From Tissierella sp. Yu-01 (GTDB taxonomy: Bacteria; Bacillota; Clostridia; Tissierellales; Tissierellaceae): a stretch of 64,000 bases of DNA. This document shows, piece after piece, positions 34,264 to 43,451 of the stretch (the stretch's first letter is position 1; each line of letters opens with the position of its first letter). The DNA lies in contig NZ_CP120677.1 in NCBI RefSeq assembly GCF_029537395.1, forward strand, positions 620,001-684,000, given 5' to 3'. The notes under the pieces are model-generated. The model was not told the origin of the DNA, ran no database searches, and saw nothing but the letters and a program-made list of their open reading frames with translations. Both the position numbers and the translations under genes were made by a program.

Positions 34264-34926
34264 TTGAAGAAAGTGCTTGTAGTTATATTAATAATATCAA
34301 TATCTGTAGCTATGCTGATGATTGCTATAGAAAAAAATGCATATAATAAAAGTTACTATTTAAAATCATTTGAGAAGTATAATATCGAAGAAGTTACAGG
34401 TAAAAGTATGGACGATTTAGAGGAAATAACTGATAGTTTAATTGCATATTTAAAGGGTGAAGGGTATGATGAATTATTGATACCGCATTTTAATGAAAAG
34501 GAAGTAGCCCATATGAGAGATGTACAGGATCTATTTGATCAAGCTAGATTGATAAAGTTTTTTTCTATAGCAATTTCTGTGATTCTGATAATTTATTTTG
34601 GTGTTAATTATGGAAAAAAAACCTTAGGAAAAGTTTTATTTTATGGATTGTTTTCAAACCATGTAATTGTGATACTTTTGGCCCTTGTAATAGCAACGGA
34701 CTTTAATAAATACTGGACAATTTTCCACCATATATTTTTCACAAATGACCTTTGGCTTTTAAATCCAAAGACTGATTTGATGATACAGATGCTTCCAGAA
34801 CAATTCTTTAGCGGTATAGCTTTAAATCTCATGTTATCTTTCTTCATATATTTGGCAATAATACAATTAGTAGGACTTTATTATATGAAGAAAGGTAGAG
34901 GAAAGTGGAAAGGTTTGAAAATTTAA
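34264..34926 (+). CDS. DUF1461 (TIGR01906) integral membrane protein
   Basis: A TTG follows GAGGGGGATTACAA. The 220-aa protein has an N-terminal span, an external domain with FNEKEVAHMRDV, three further spans and the signature FHHIFFTNDLWLLNP. The family is of unknown function and widespread in Clostridia. The next gene starts inside its 3' end. Confidence 0.88.
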   Translation: MKKVLVVILIISISVAMLMIAIEKNAYNKSYYLKSFEKYNIEEVTGKSMDDLEEITDSLIAYLKGEGYDELLIPHFNEKEVAHMRDVQDLFDQARLIKFFSIAISVILIIYFGVNYGKKTLGKVLFYGLFSNHVIVILLALVIATDFNKYWTIFHHIFFTNDLWLLNPKTDLMIQMLPEQFFSGIALNLMLSFFIYLAIIQLVGLYYMKKGRGKWKGLKI

Positions 34927-35834
34927 AAGAAAGATACCAAAAATATAAGAATGATTCAATAGTTAAAAATTATTATTCAAAAGAAATATACAAAGGTAAG
35001 ACATATAAAGCTGTAAATTTTGATAAGATTGCTATTGTTATTTTAATGTTTATTATCTTAACTACATTATTTGCTTCATTTACAAATTCTATTATTTTAC
35101 CTATTTATATAAGCTTATTGTTGGTATTTATAATTACAAGGGGTCTAATTTCCATTAGAGATAAGAGGATAGATTCAAAGATTCAAAATATAAATGAAGA
35201 GTTGAAAAGCAGCAGGGTAATGAGAGAGTTATCACAAATGAATAGAGAAGAATTTATTAATTACTCTAAAGAATTATTAGAAAAATATTATTTAAATGAA
35301 TTTGTATTAGGTGAAGATGGAATTGATCTTATAGGAAATATTCGTAACAAGACATATGCAGTTAAGTGTATTAAATCAACTTTAGAAGACAAGATAATAC
35401 GAAAAAAAGTAGATGAATTTCATAATTATATAAATTATTTAGGTTATGATGAAGGAATTATAATAACAAACTCATATTTTCAAGATGAAATTAAAGAAAA
35501 TACTTCTTTAATATTATTTGATTTTACGGGTTTAAAAGATATATTAAAGAGTATAAAAGAATACCCAACAGATGAAGAGATTAGAAACTATATAAAGTAT
35601 CGTCATGATGATAAAAAAAAGAATTTTCAAGAACAGTTTAAAACGTTCAATTTAAGAAAGATATCAAAACTATATGGTATTTCCGTAATTTTATATATTA
35701 TTTCTTATTTTGTAAGTTATACACTTTATTATAGAATCGTTGCTGTACTCACCTTTATAGTAGCAACTATAATTGGTTGCATTAAGATAACTGAGTATAT
35801 TAGATTAACAAATAAAACATATTTACATAAATAG
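34905..35834 (+). CDS. Membrane-anchored Mrr/restriction-endonuclease-like protein
   Basis: GTG at 34905 overlaps the preceding gene by 22 bases. Two spans near residues 45-90 and two near 250-300 flank a cytoplasmic domain (about 110-240) that follows the Mrr pattern: GEDGIDLIGN then YAVKCIKST, where the PD-(D/E)xK active site would be Asp and Lys, and a downstream GIIITNSYF strand. In Mrr the second motif is usually Q-x-K; VKCIK here is a variant. Function unknown; probably a membrane-bound nuclease-fold protein. Confidence 0.65.
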   Translation: MERFENLKERYQKYKNDSIVKNYYSKEIYKGKTYKAVNFDKIAIVILMFIILTTLFASFTNSIILPIYISLLLVFIITRGLISIRDKRIDSKIQNINEELKSSRVMRELSQMNREEFINYSKELLEKYYLNEFVLGEDGIDLIGNIRNKTYAVKCIKSTLEDKIIRKKVDEFHNYINYLGYDEGIIITNSYFQDEIKENTSLILFDFTGLKDILKSIKEYPTDEEIRNYIKYRHDDKKKNFQEQFKTFNLRKISKLYGISVILYIISYFVSYTLYYRIVAVLTFIVATIIGCIKITEYIRLTNKTYLHK

Positions 35835-35864
35835 TTATCCTATATATAATAGTATTAGATTGAC

Positions 35865-35975
35865 AGAGTAGGTAAAGAGCGTTAAGTGTTAGAGGATGGG
35901 AAGTTGCCTTTAAACGAAAGATTCATCTGCGATTCTTTGCCGCGTCCGCTGGCCATTAAAGATTCTCTACTCTTT
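35865..35975 (+). promoter_or_regulatory. Tetrahydrofolate riboswitch (THF-I)
   Basis: Conserved blocks GCGTTAAGTG (near 35879), GATGGGAAGTTGCC, and GCCGCGTCCGCTGG (near 35939) occur between an outer stem of AGAGTAG at 35865 and CTACTCT at about 35968. These match the THF riboswitch consensus. It lies directly upstream of a folate ECF transporter gene, the usual target. A hairpin TGACAG/CTGTCA follows at 35980-35995 and may affect initiation. Confidence 0.85.
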
Positions 35976-36017
35976 AGTGTGACAGTTACTGTCAACTAAA
36001 AAGAAAGGAGAATTTGT

Positions 36018-36563
36018 ATGAAAAGAACAAAATCTAAAATGGATGTAAAGACAGTTGTAAAAGCAGGTTTTTTAGTTGCTATTAGTATTGTGATGACTAG
36101 GTTTGTATTTATTATGATCCCAATTGCTGGAGCTTCTGGGTTACGTATTAGCTTCGGGGACATGCCTATTATGCTATCTGGTTTTATGTTTGGGCCAGTT
36201 ATAGGTGGATTAACTGGGATAGCAGCAGATTTATTAGGTGTTTTAATAAACCCTCAGGGACCATATTTTCCAGGCTTTACTCTTAGTTCTATGCTATGGG
36301 GAGTTATACCAGGGGTGTTAACATATTTATTTGGAAAAAACAAATCACATTCTAAACTTTTTTCAATTAAATTTGTCTCAATATCTGTAGGGATATCATA
36401 TATCATTGTTTCATTAATATTAAATACTATATGGCTATCTCAATTATATGGAACTGGGTTTATAGTGTTGTTACCAGCTAGAGTTTTAAGTGCTGCAATT
36501 AGTATTCCTATCTATAGTATAATTTTAAATGTATTATTAAAATATTTAAGAAGATTTATGTAA
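36018..36563 (+). CDS. folT: Folate ECF transporter S component FolT
   Basis: The 181-aa membrane protein has about six spans and typical S-component segments LRISFGDMPIMLSGF and GPVIGGLTGIAADLLG. The THF riboswitch upstream supports folate specificity. It would work with an ECF module encoded elsewhere (EcfA, EcfA', EcfT), which is not in this window. Folate from outside would then serve folD. Confidence 0.92.
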   Translation: MKRTKSKMDVKTVVKAGFLVAISIVMTRFVFIMIPIAGASGLRISFGDMPIMLSGFMFGPVIGGLTGIAADLLGVLINPQGPYFPGFTLSSMLWGVIPGVLTYLFGKNKSHSKLFSIKFVSISVGISYIIVSLILNTIWLSQLYGTGFIVLLPARVLSAAISIPIYSIILNVLLKYLRRFM

Positions 36564-36574
36564 TAGGTGATAAA

Positions 36575-37168
36575 GTGAAAAAAGTATTAGCTTTAATGGG
36601 GAGTCCTAGGAGAAATAAAAATACAGAGAAATTATTAGATTATTTATTAGATGGAATTGATAAATCAGTCTATGATGTAAATAAGGTAGTCTTAAAAAAT
36701 TTGGATATTAACCATTGTACAGGTTGCGAACATTGTGGTAGGACGTCAAATTGTGCATTCAAAGATGACATGATAGATATTTATAATGGTTTCGATGATA
36801 GTGATATAATTATATTAGCTTCACCATTATATTTTAATTCTATCAATGGGTTATCAAAAAATATGGTGGATAGATGTCAAAGATATTGGTCCATAAAATA
36901 TGTGCTTGGTGAGAATTATAAGAGAAATGAAACTAGAAAAGGCATATTTTTAAGTGTAGGTGGAGCACCTTTTACTCATAACCAATTCGATGGAACCATA
37001 CCTATTATTGATTATTTTTTCAAGGCGATAAACGCAGAATATGCAGGAAACTATTTCGTTTCAAATACCGATAACAATCCAATAATTGATAGATTAGAAG
37101 TTCAGCAAGAACTTAATATAATAGGAAATGAAATTGATGATTTAAAAAACTTCTACCTACATAGGTAG
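36575..37168 (+). CDS. NADPH-dependent FMN reductase-like flavoprotein
   Basis: GTG follows AATAGGTGATAAA. The 197-aa protein shows the flavodoxin-like fold with MGSPRRNKNTE near the N-terminus, Cys residues in HCTGCEHCGR and the flavin-binding SPLYFNSING. Members reduce quinones or act as iron-sulfur flavoproteins; the Cys cluster CxxC-x-x-C suggests an iron-sulfur type. Co-directional with folT. Confidence 0.85.
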   Translation: MKKVLALMGSPRRNKNTEKLLDYLLDGIDKSVYDVNKVVLKNLDINHCTGCEHCGRTSNCAFKDDMIDIYNGFDDSDIIILASPLYFNSINGLSKNMVDRCQRYWSIKYVLGENYKRNETRKGIFLSVGGAPFTHNQFDGTIPIIDYFFKAINAEYAGNYFVSNTDNNPIIDRLEVQQELNIIGNEIDDLKNFYLHR

Positions 37169-37177
37169 AAGTTTTTT
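37148..37177 (+). terminator. Rho-independent terminator
   Basis: AACTTCTACCTA (37148-37159) pairs with TAGGTAGAAGTT (37162-37173) and T residues follow; the flavoprotein stop codon lies inside. Confidence 0.88.
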
Positions 37178-37347
37178 ATGTAAATAAATATGAATTAGTA
37201 GAGTATCCTTAGGGTAACAATAAATATAGATTAATATTATTATACGAACTAATAATATAAGAGTTGGGAAATTATTGGATTAGCTATTTGAAATATATCA
37301 AATTAATTGTATAATTAGATTATAATGTAAAAAATAGGAGGAATAAA

Positions 37348-37920
37348 ATGAAAACACAATTACCAATAGCATTATCTAATAGACATATCCATTTAAGTCG
37401 AAAAGATATAGACACATTATTCGGTGAAGGATATGAGCTAACAAAAACAAAGGATTTATCTCAACCAGGTCAATTTGCATGTGAAGAAAAGGTTGATATT
37501 GTTGGACCAAAGAGAACTATAAAAGGTGTAAGAATTCTTGGACCAGAAAGGTCTGAAACTCAAGTAGAGGTTTCAGTTTCTGATGCATTTACATTAGGTG
37601 TTGAATCTGTTATAAAAAATTCTGGTGATTTAAATGATACTCCTGGAGCAAGAATAGTTGGTCCAAAAGGTGAAGTTGAATTAGAAAAGGGAATTATAGT
37701 AGCTGCTAGACACATTCATATGCACACTACAGATGGAGAAGATTTTGGTGTAGCGGATAAAGATATGGTGAAAATCAAGGTAAATGGACCTAGAGGCTTA
37801 ATATTTGATAATGTTTTAGTAAGAGTAAACCCTTCATATGCGTTAGAAATGCATGTTGATGTTGAGGAAGGAAATGCAGCAGGAGTTAAGAATGGAGATA
37901 TTGTAGAATTAATAAAATAG
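37348..37920 (+). CDS. pduL: Phosphate propanoyltransferase PduL
   Basis: The 190-aa protein has the PduL signatures NRHIHLS near residue 10 and AARHIHMHT near 125, whose His residues bind zinc, and [10 protein letters not shown]. PduL exchanges CoA and phosphate on acyl groups (propanoyl or acetyl). It is directly followed by deoC, and deoxyribose breakdown gives acetaldehyde, which fits an acetyl-CoA to acetyl-phosphate step. No microcompartment shell gene is visible. Confidence 0.93.
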   Translation: MKTQLPIALSNRHIHLSRKDIDTLFGEGYELTKTKDLSQPGQFACEEKVDIVGPKRTIKGVRILGPERSETQVEVSVSDAFTLGVESVIKNSGDLNDTPGARIVGPKGEVELEKGIIVAARHIHMHTTDGEDFGVADKDMVKIKVNGPRGLIFDNVLVRVNPSYALEMHVDVEEGNAAGVKNGDIVELIK

Positions 37921-37930
37921 GGGGGTAACT

Positions 37931-38581
37931 ATGACTAGTATACCATCAATGATAGATCATACATTGCTAAAACCTGATGCATCGAGAGATATGATAGACG
38001 TTTTATGTAAGGAAGCAATTGATAATAATTTTGGCGCAATATGTGTTAATCCGTACCATGTTAAATATTGCAAAGAGTTGCTAAAAGATTCTAATGTAAA
38101 AATCGCAACAGTAGTAGGTTTTCCTTTAGGAGCAAATAGTAAAGAAGTAAAAGCCTTTGAGACAAAGAATGCCATTGAAAATGGAGCAGATGAAATTGAT
38201 ATGGTGATAAATATTGGTGCTTTGAAAGATAATGATTATTTAACTGTAAAGGATGATATAAAGGCAGTTGTAGATGCAGCTCATAGTAAGGCCTTAGTAA
38301 AAGTTATAATCGAGACTTGTCTGCTAACTGATGATGAAAAGAAGAAAGCTTGTGAATTATCTATGGAAGCAGGTGCTGATTATGTCAAGACTTCTACAGG
38401 ATTTAGTACAGGTGGAGCTAAAGTAGAGGACATTAAGTTAATGAAGTCAGTGGTTGGGACTAAACTTGGTATAAAAGCATCAGGTGGAGTTAGAGATTTA
38501 CAAACTGCAAAAGAAATGATAGAAGCTGGAGCTACTAGACTTGGAACAAGTTCTGGTGTGAAAATAGTAAAAGATATTTAA
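37931..38581 (+). CDS. deoC: Deoxyribose-phosphate aldolase
   Basis: The 216-aa TIM-barrel protein has [11 protein letters not shown] at the N-terminus, [11 protein letters not shown] with the Schiff-base Lys region, [11 protein letters not shown] and [10 protein letters not shown]. It splits deoxyribose 5-phosphate to acetaldehyde and glyceraldehyde 3-phosphate. It follows pduL after 10 bases and ends at a terminator. Confidence 0.97.
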   Translation: MTSIPSMIDHTLLKPDASRDMIDVLCKEAIDNNFGAICVNPYHVKYCKELLKDSNVKIATVVGFPLGANSKEVKAFETKNAIENGADEIDMVINIGALKDNDYLTVKDDIKAVVDAAHSKALVKVIIETCLLTDDEKKKACELSMEAGADYVKTSTGFSTGGAKVEDIKLMKSVVGTKLGIKASGGVRDLQTAKEMIEAGATRLGTSSGVKIVKDI

Positions 38582-38602
38582 AGGGGATAAATCCCCTTTT
38601 TT
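38580..38602 (+). terminator. Rho-independent terminator
   Basis: AAAGGGGA pairs with TCCCCTTT around TAAA, then T-run, just after deoC. Confidence 0.85.
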
Positions 38603-38674
38603 TATTCTAAAATATCTATATCTCTCTGAATTATTTTAGTAAAAAGTGTAAGACTATTATGAGGAGGGATATAT

Positions 38675-39118
38675 ATGAAGAGAAGATTTATATATTTAGT
38701 TTTAGTGCTATTAATAACACTTAGTGGGTGCACTTCTGAAAAAATAATAGACGAGAGTAAAAAAGAAAATATTGCTATACCAGTTGGTGGTGCAGATGGT
38801 GAAATTCTAGAAAGATCTGAGAACATATCAGATATTGTGGTTGAATTATATGGAATTGATGATGCTACAACAATTATATTAAACAATACGGCTATAATTG
38901 GATTGAAAATAGCATATGACCAAAAGTTAACTGATGAAACTATTAAAATAATAGAAGAAAAGGTAATATCATATGATGATAGTTTAACAGAGGTTATTGT
39001 TACGGATAAGGATAAAATATTTAGTGAAATAAGTGATATTGTATATGATTTATTACAAGGGAGTTCTTATGATAGCTTAGTAGATGAAATAAATAAAATC
39101 AAAAATAAAATAAAATGA
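38675..39118 (+). CDS. YhcN/YlaJ-type sporulation lipoprotein
   Basis: The 147-aa protein has a lipobox LSGC (residues about 16-19) and a C-terminal domain resembling the spore lipoprotein family YhcN/YlaJ (ALIVTD-like VIVTDKD). It would be anchored in the outer face of the membrane. Followed by a terminator at 39124. Confidence 0.75.
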   Translation: MKRRFIYLVLVLLITLSGCTSEKIIDESKKENIAIPVGGADGEILERSENISDIVVELYGIDDATTIILNNTAIIGLKIAYDQKLTDETIKIIEEKVISYDDSLTEVIVTDKDKIFSEISDIVYDLLQGSSYDSLVDEINKIKNKIK

Positions 39119-39123
39119 AAACT

Positions 39124-39148
39124 AAGCCCAATTATAGGGCTTTTTTAA
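39124..39148 (+). terminator. Rho-independent terminator
   Basis: AAGCCC (39124-39129) pairs with GGGCTT (39137-39142), then TTTT. Confidence 0.8.
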
Positions 39149-39228
39149 AATAGTTTTAGTATCATAGAATAAAACTACGACGTAATATAATAAATATGGG
39201 TATATTAGTATTATTAAGGAGGTAGGAT

Positions 39229-40497
39229 ATGGAGTTCAATAATAAAAGAATAAAATTGGGTAATGGTATATATTTAAATCTTATTCAGACTAGCAAATTC
39301 AAATCAAATTTACTTAGCTATTATTTTGTAAGACCATTAAAAAGAGAAGAAGTAACTAAGAATTCGCTAGTGCCTCTAGTGTTGAAAAGAGGTACGGAAG
39401 CTCTAAATACAAGCATACAGATTGAAAAGGAATTTGAGGAAATGTATGGAGCAAATTATAGTAGTGCTGTAAATAAAAGAGGAGAAAGACATATTATAAG
39501 ATTCACCGCTGAATGGGCTAATGGAGAATATTTAAATAACTCAGAGTTGAATTTTAAGGTCATAGATTTGTTAAGAAGTGTCATTTATAATCCATATTTG
39601 GAAGATGGAGTTTTTAAAAAGGATTATGTTAACCAGGAAAAAGAGAATCATAGGGTAAGAATTGAAAGTAAAATAAATGATAAACGTTCCTATGCTGTAA
39701 ATAGATGCATAGAAGAAATGTGCAAATATGAAGATTTCAGTATATATCCCTTAGGATATGTAGAAGATATTGATTCTATAGATGAAAAAAACCTTTATGA
39801 ACAATATATTGACTTATTAAATACCAGTCAAATAGAAATCTTCTATGTAGGAAACTATGATGATAAGATAGAATCTCATTTAATAAGTAGCAACAAAATA
39901 GAAAGAGAGAATGTAGCTGAAATTCCAAGGGAAAATGTAGTTGTATCAGTAAAGCAAAAAAATATGATTAACGAAAAACTCGATGTAAACCAAGGCAAAA
40001 TAGTAATTGGATATAGAACTGGAATACCTTTTGAGGATAAATTATATAATGGTTTGTTAATTGCTAATGATATCCTTGGTGGTGGACCGAACTCTAAACT
40101 TTTTAAAAACGTAAGAGAAGCAGAAAGTTTAGCTTATTATGTTAGTTCTACAATTATTAAATATAAATCCATAATGTTAGTAGATGGAGGCATAGAATTT
40201 GCTAATTATCATAAAACTGTAGATATAATCAATAAACAACTTGGGCTTTTAAAGGAAGGTATATTTACCGATGATGATATAGAAATCTCAAAAAAATCAA
40301 TCAAGACGTCTACTGAGTCAATAGGGGATAGCATCTTTTTAATATCTGAATTCTTCTTAAGTCAAATAATTGCTAAAGATAAGAGAAGCTTAGAAGAGAT
40401 GATATCAGATTTTAATCAAGTTACAAGAGAGGATATTATAAAAGCTGCAAGTAATATAACTATTGATACAATTTACTTTATGAACAGCAGTAATTAG
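39229..40497 (+). CDS. yfmF: YfmF-type M16 peptidase-like protein
   Basis: AAGGAGGTAGGAT precedes ATG. The 422-aa protein has the M16 double fold, but the zinc-binding HxxEH motif is not present (segment EKEFEEMYGAN in its place), so it is probably not catalytic. In Bacillus, the YfmF/YfmH pair is linked to EF-P modification. It stands 16 bases upstream of yfmH. Confidence 0.88.
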   Translation: MEFNNKRIKLGNGIYLNLIQTSKFKSNLLSYYFVRPLKREEVTKNSLVPLVLKRGTEALNTSIQIEKEFEEMYGANYSSAVNKRGERHIIRFTAEWANGEYLNNSELNFKVIDLLRSVIYNPYLEDGVFKKDYVNQEKENHRVRIESKINDKRSYAVNRCIEEMCKYEDFSIYPLGYVEDIDSIDEKNLYEQYIDLLNTSQIEIFYVGNYDDKIESHLISSNKIERENVAEIPRENVVVSVKQKNMINEKLDVNQGKIVIGYRTGIPFEDKLYNGLLIANDILGGGPNSKLFKNVREAESLAYYVSSTIIKYKSIMLVDGGIEFANYHKTVDIINKQLGLLKEGIFTDDDIEISKKSIKTSTESIGDSIFLISEFFLSQIIAKDKRSLEEMISDFNQVTREDIIKAASNITIDTIYFMNSSN

Positions 40498-40513
40498 GAT
40501 TGGAGGGAAGAGA

Positions 40514-41794
40514 TTGAATACAATTGTTAATGATAGAATTAATGAGAAAATTTTATATCACGAATTAGACAGTGGTTTAAAGATATACTTTATGCCAAAA
40601 CCAGGTTTTGTCAAAAAATATGCCGTGTTCACAACAAATTATGGGTCCATTGATAACGTATTTGTGCCTATTGGAGAGAGTGATCCAATAGAGGTACCTG
40701 AAGGTATTGCACACTTTCTAGAGCATAAATTATTTGAAGAGGAAGAGGCTAACATCTTTGATAAGTTTTCGAAACTAGGAGCCTATGTAAATGCTAGTAC
40801 TAGTTTCAATCAAACTTCTTATCTTTTTTATACAACTGATTATTTTTATGACTGTCTAGAACTTTTAATCAAGTTTGTTCAGTCACCTTATCTAACAGAT
40901 GAAAATGTAGAAAAAGAAAAGGGCATAATAGCTCAGGAGATAAGGATGTATGAAGATAATCCAAAATGGCGTGTATTCTTTAATTGTTTAAAAGCGATGT
41001 ATATAAATCATCCTATAAAAATTGATATTGCAGGAACTGTAGAAAGTATAAATACAATTACTAAAGAATTACTATATAAATCATATAATACATTCTATCA
41101 TCCAAGTAATATGGTACTTTTTGTTGTGGGAGATTTGTCCTTTGATGAAATAATTGAAACAGTTAAAAAATCAGAAAAGATATATGAAAAGACTGATTTC
41201 ACTGTGGAAAGGATTTTTGAAGAAGAACCTAAACAAATAAGCCAAAAAATAATTGAGGAAAAAATGTATGTTTCAACACCATTATTTTATATAGGCTTCA
41301 AGGACTATGATCTAGGTCTAGAAGGTAAAGAGTCAATTAAGAAGGATATTGTTACTAATATGATTTTAGATATGTTATTTACACCTAGTTCGGAGTTTTT
41401 CAATGATTTATATAATGAAGGACTAATCGATAGTAATTTTGGGGCTTACTATACAGGAAAGAAAACCTATGGACATTCCTTAATTGTAGGCCAATCTGAA
41501 GTCCCTGAAAAGGTACATCAAAGGGTTGTAGATTTATTTAGTCAAAATCCAGCTGATATCCTAATAGATGATGACTTTGAAAGATTGAAGAAGAAAAACC
41601 TAGGAAGTTTTTTAATGGGATTTAACTCTATTGAGTTCATAGCTAATAATTTTACTGATTTATATTTTGATAAGTTTAATTTGTTGGATTATTTAGATGT
41701 ATTAGAAAGTATTTCCTTTGAGGATTTACTAAATCGATTTAAGGAGCATTTTACTCCTGATAATATTGTGCTCTCAATTGTAAGACCATCCTAG
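40514..41794 (+). CDS. yfmH: YfmH M16 metallopeptidase
   Basis: A TTG start follows GGAGGGAAGAGA. The 426-aa protein has HFLEHKLFEE, the inverted zinc motif HxxEH of M16 peptidases, near residue 75, followed by the glutamate of the third ligand. Partner of the preceding inactive homologue; in B. subtilis this pair is involved in EF-P 5-aminopentanol modification. Confidence 0.92.
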   Translation: MNTIVNDRINEKILYHELDSGLKIYFMPKPGFVKKYAVFTTNYGSIDNVFVPIGESDPIEVPEGIAHFLEHKLFEEEEANIFDKFSKLGAYVNASTSFNQTSYLFYTTDYFYDCLELLIKFVQSPYLTDENVEKEKGIIAQEIRMYEDNPKWRVFFNCLKAMYINHPIKIDIAGTVESINTITKELLYKSYNTFYHPSNMVLFVVGDLSFDEIIETVKKSEKIYEKTDFTVERIFEEEPKQISQKIIEEKMYVSTPLFYIGFKDYDLGLEGKESIKKDIVTNMILDMLFTPSSEFFNDLYNEGLIDSNFGAYYTGKKTYGHSLIVGQSEVPEKVHQRVVDLFSQNPADILIDDDFERLKKKNLGSFLMGFNSIEFIANNFTDLYFDKFNLLDYLDVLESISFEDLLNRFKEHFTPDNIVLSIVRPS

Positions 41795-41827
41795 AAAAGT
41801 AACTAGGCTTATGTTATACTATTAAAT

Positions 41828-42025
41828 TATAACGAGATGAATGATATCCCCCGCTTCTATAAGCGGTCGGGTACCTATTTAAATAAACAGGTGGTGTGTT
41901 AAAACGATGCAAGCATCGTTGCGGCTGTGTGAGGAAATTGATACCAATTTCTGCTGATGCCTAAATCACTCACCTCGTTGCAGTGGTGTGATGAAATTGC
42001 TATGCAATTTCTTCCGATACTTAAA
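41828..42025 (+). repeat. Dispersed structured leader element, copy B, with tandem palindromes (upstream of lgt)
   Basis: Starts TATAACGAGATG. CCGCTT/AAGCGG (41851-41866) forms the first hairpin, then TTTAAATAAACAGG. Three palindromes follow: AACGATGC/GCATCGTT (41903-41920), GAAATTG/CAATTTC (41934-41951) and GAAATTGC/GCAATTTC (41993-42011), each preceded by GGTGGTGTG-like sequence. AACGAGAT (41831) and ACCTCGTT (41972-41979) are near inverted repeats, and CCGATACTTAAA at the end matches copy A. Confidence 0.6.
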
Positions 42026-42042
42026 GAGAGGTGGTCTTATAT

Positions 42043-42783
42043 ATGGATCCAATTGCATTTACCATTTTTGGAATTGAAGTTAGATGGTATGGAGTGCTTA
42101 TTTCATTAGGAGTGATAATAGGTACCATTTTAGCTTTGCGTGAAGCTAAAAGAAAGGGTGTTAATGAAGACACCATAATAGATTTATTACTATTTGCGAT
42201 ACCCGTTGCCATAATTGGAGCTAGATTGCACTATGTAATATTCAGTTGGGATAGCTATAAAAATAATCTCTTAGAAATACTTAATTTAAGAGGTGGAGGA
42301 TTGGCAATCCATGGTGCTATTATAGGTGGAGCCATAGTAGCGCTTATATTTTCTAAGGTGAAAAATATAAGTTTTTGGAAATTAGGGGATATAGTTGCCC
42401 CTAGTTTAATATTAGGACAGGCGATAGGCAGATGGGGAAATTATGCAAATCAAGAAGCATATGGAGGCCCTACAGACCTTCCTTGGGCTATTGTAGTAAA
42501 TGGGGTTAAGGTGCATCCCACATTTCTGTATGAATCTATATGGAACTTTTTGATATTCATATTTTTAATGTGGTATACAAGAAACAAGATAAAAAAAGAT
42601 GGAGAAATATTTCTACTATATATAATCCTATATTCAGTAGGCAGATTTATTATTGAAGGATTAAGAACTGATAGCCTGATGCTTGGACCAATCAGAGTGG
42701 CGCAATTAATAAGTTTAATGTCTATATTAATAGGTGCTTTTATTTTTTACAAACGTAGAAAAGATACAATTTCGAACAATTAA
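42043..42783 (+). CDS. lgt: Prolipoprotein diacylglyceryl transferase
   Basis: AGAGGTGG precedes the ATG at 42043; a GTG at 42031 lies within the ribosome site. The 246-aa membrane protein has the Lgt signatures GGLAIHGAIIGG and GRWGNYANQEAYGG, and transfers diacylglyceryl from phosphatidylglycerol to the lipobox Cys of lipoproteins such as the one at 38675. A terminator follows. Confidence 0.96.
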   Translation: MDPIAFTIFGIEVRWYGVLISLGVIIGTILALREAKRKGVNEDTIIDLLLFAIPVAIIGARLHYVIFSWDSYKNNLLEILNLRGGGLAIHGAIIGGAIVALIFSKVKNISFWKLGDIVAPSLILGQAIGRWGNYANQEAYGGPTDLPWAIVVNGVKVHPTFLYESIWNFLIFIFLMWYTRNKIKKDGEIFLLYIILYSVGRFIIEGLRTDSLMLGPIRVAQLISLMSILIGAFIFYKRRKDTISNN

Positions 42784-42800
42784 ATACAATAATAACTATA

Positions 42801-42832
42801 AAAAAACAGAGTTTTCTCTGTTTTTTTATTTT
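42801..42832 (+). terminator. Rho-independent terminator
   Basis: AACAGAG (42805-42811) pairs with CTCTGTT (42816-42822), followed by T-rich sequence. Confidence 0.85.
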
Positions 42833-42943
42833 TTTGATAATACTAATAGTAGAAAGTCGAAATTTAAATAATTAGGACTTTAGTCCTAAAAAAATCTTAT
42901 TATTTATTAAAAGGGTGGAAGGAATTAAGAATTTGGTATAGAA

Positions 42944-42983
42944 TATAATAAATGTGGTGAGAAGTGGTGGGAAGTGGTAGAAG
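42944..42983 (+). promoter_or_regulatory. dcw promoter with MraZ-type operator repeats
   Basis: A TATAAT-like box lies at 42944-42949. Three direct 10-base repeats follow without gap: GTGGTGAGAA (42954-42963), GTGGTGGGAA (42964-42973) and GTGGTAGAAG (42974-42983). MraZ regulates its own operon by binding directly repeated TGGGA/GTGG-type boxes with one-turn spacing. These lie just after the -10 box, so binding would block transcription. Confidence 0.75.
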
Positions 42984-43005
42984 AATTTAAAAGGTGGAGA
43001 GTTGT

Positions 43006-43437
43006 ATGTTTATTGGAGAGCATCAACATTCAATTGATGATAAAGGAAGATTAATAATTCCATCTAAATTCAGGGAAGATCTTGGTTATGAATTTATCAT
43101 AACTAAAGGTTTAGATAACTGCCTTTTTGTTTACCCAAAGAAAGAATGGCAGGTTGTTGAAGAAAAACTAAAAAGTCTACCACTTACTAATAGAGATGCC
43201 AGAGCATTTATAAGGTTTTTTTTCTCTGGTGCAACGGAATGTGCCTTGGATAAGCAAGGTAGAGTACTAGTACCTGCTAATCTAAGAGAACATTCTAGTT
43301 TGGAGAAGGATGCAGTAATCATTGGTGTATCAACTAGGTTAGAAATTTGGAGCAAGGAAGAATGGGATAGATATAATTCCGATGATAATTTGAGCTATGA
43401 TAGTATTGCAGAAAAGATGGCTGAATTAGGTATTTAA
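43006..43437 (+). CDS. mraZ: Transcriptional regulator MraZ
   Basis: AAGGTGGAGA precedes the ATG at 43006 (143 aa). Two SpoVT/AbrB-like halves are visible: [13 protein letters not shown] and [13 protein letters not shown]. It is a DNA-binding protein of the division and cell-wall cluster; operators are at 42954. rsmH follows directly. Confidence 0.97.
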   Translation: MFIGEHQHSIDDKGRLIIPSKFREDLGYEFIITKGLDNCLFVYPKKEWQVVEEKLKSLPLTNRDARAFIRFFFSGATECALDKQGRVLVPANLREHSSLEKDAVIIGVSTRLEIWSKEEWDRYNSDDNLSYDSIAEKMAELGI

Positions 43438-43451
43438 CGGAGGAGATTAAT

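Noticed and set aside
39229-40497. Active M16 zinc peptidase
   Set aside because: The HxxEH ligand motif is missing; it is better read as the inactive partner of the next gene.
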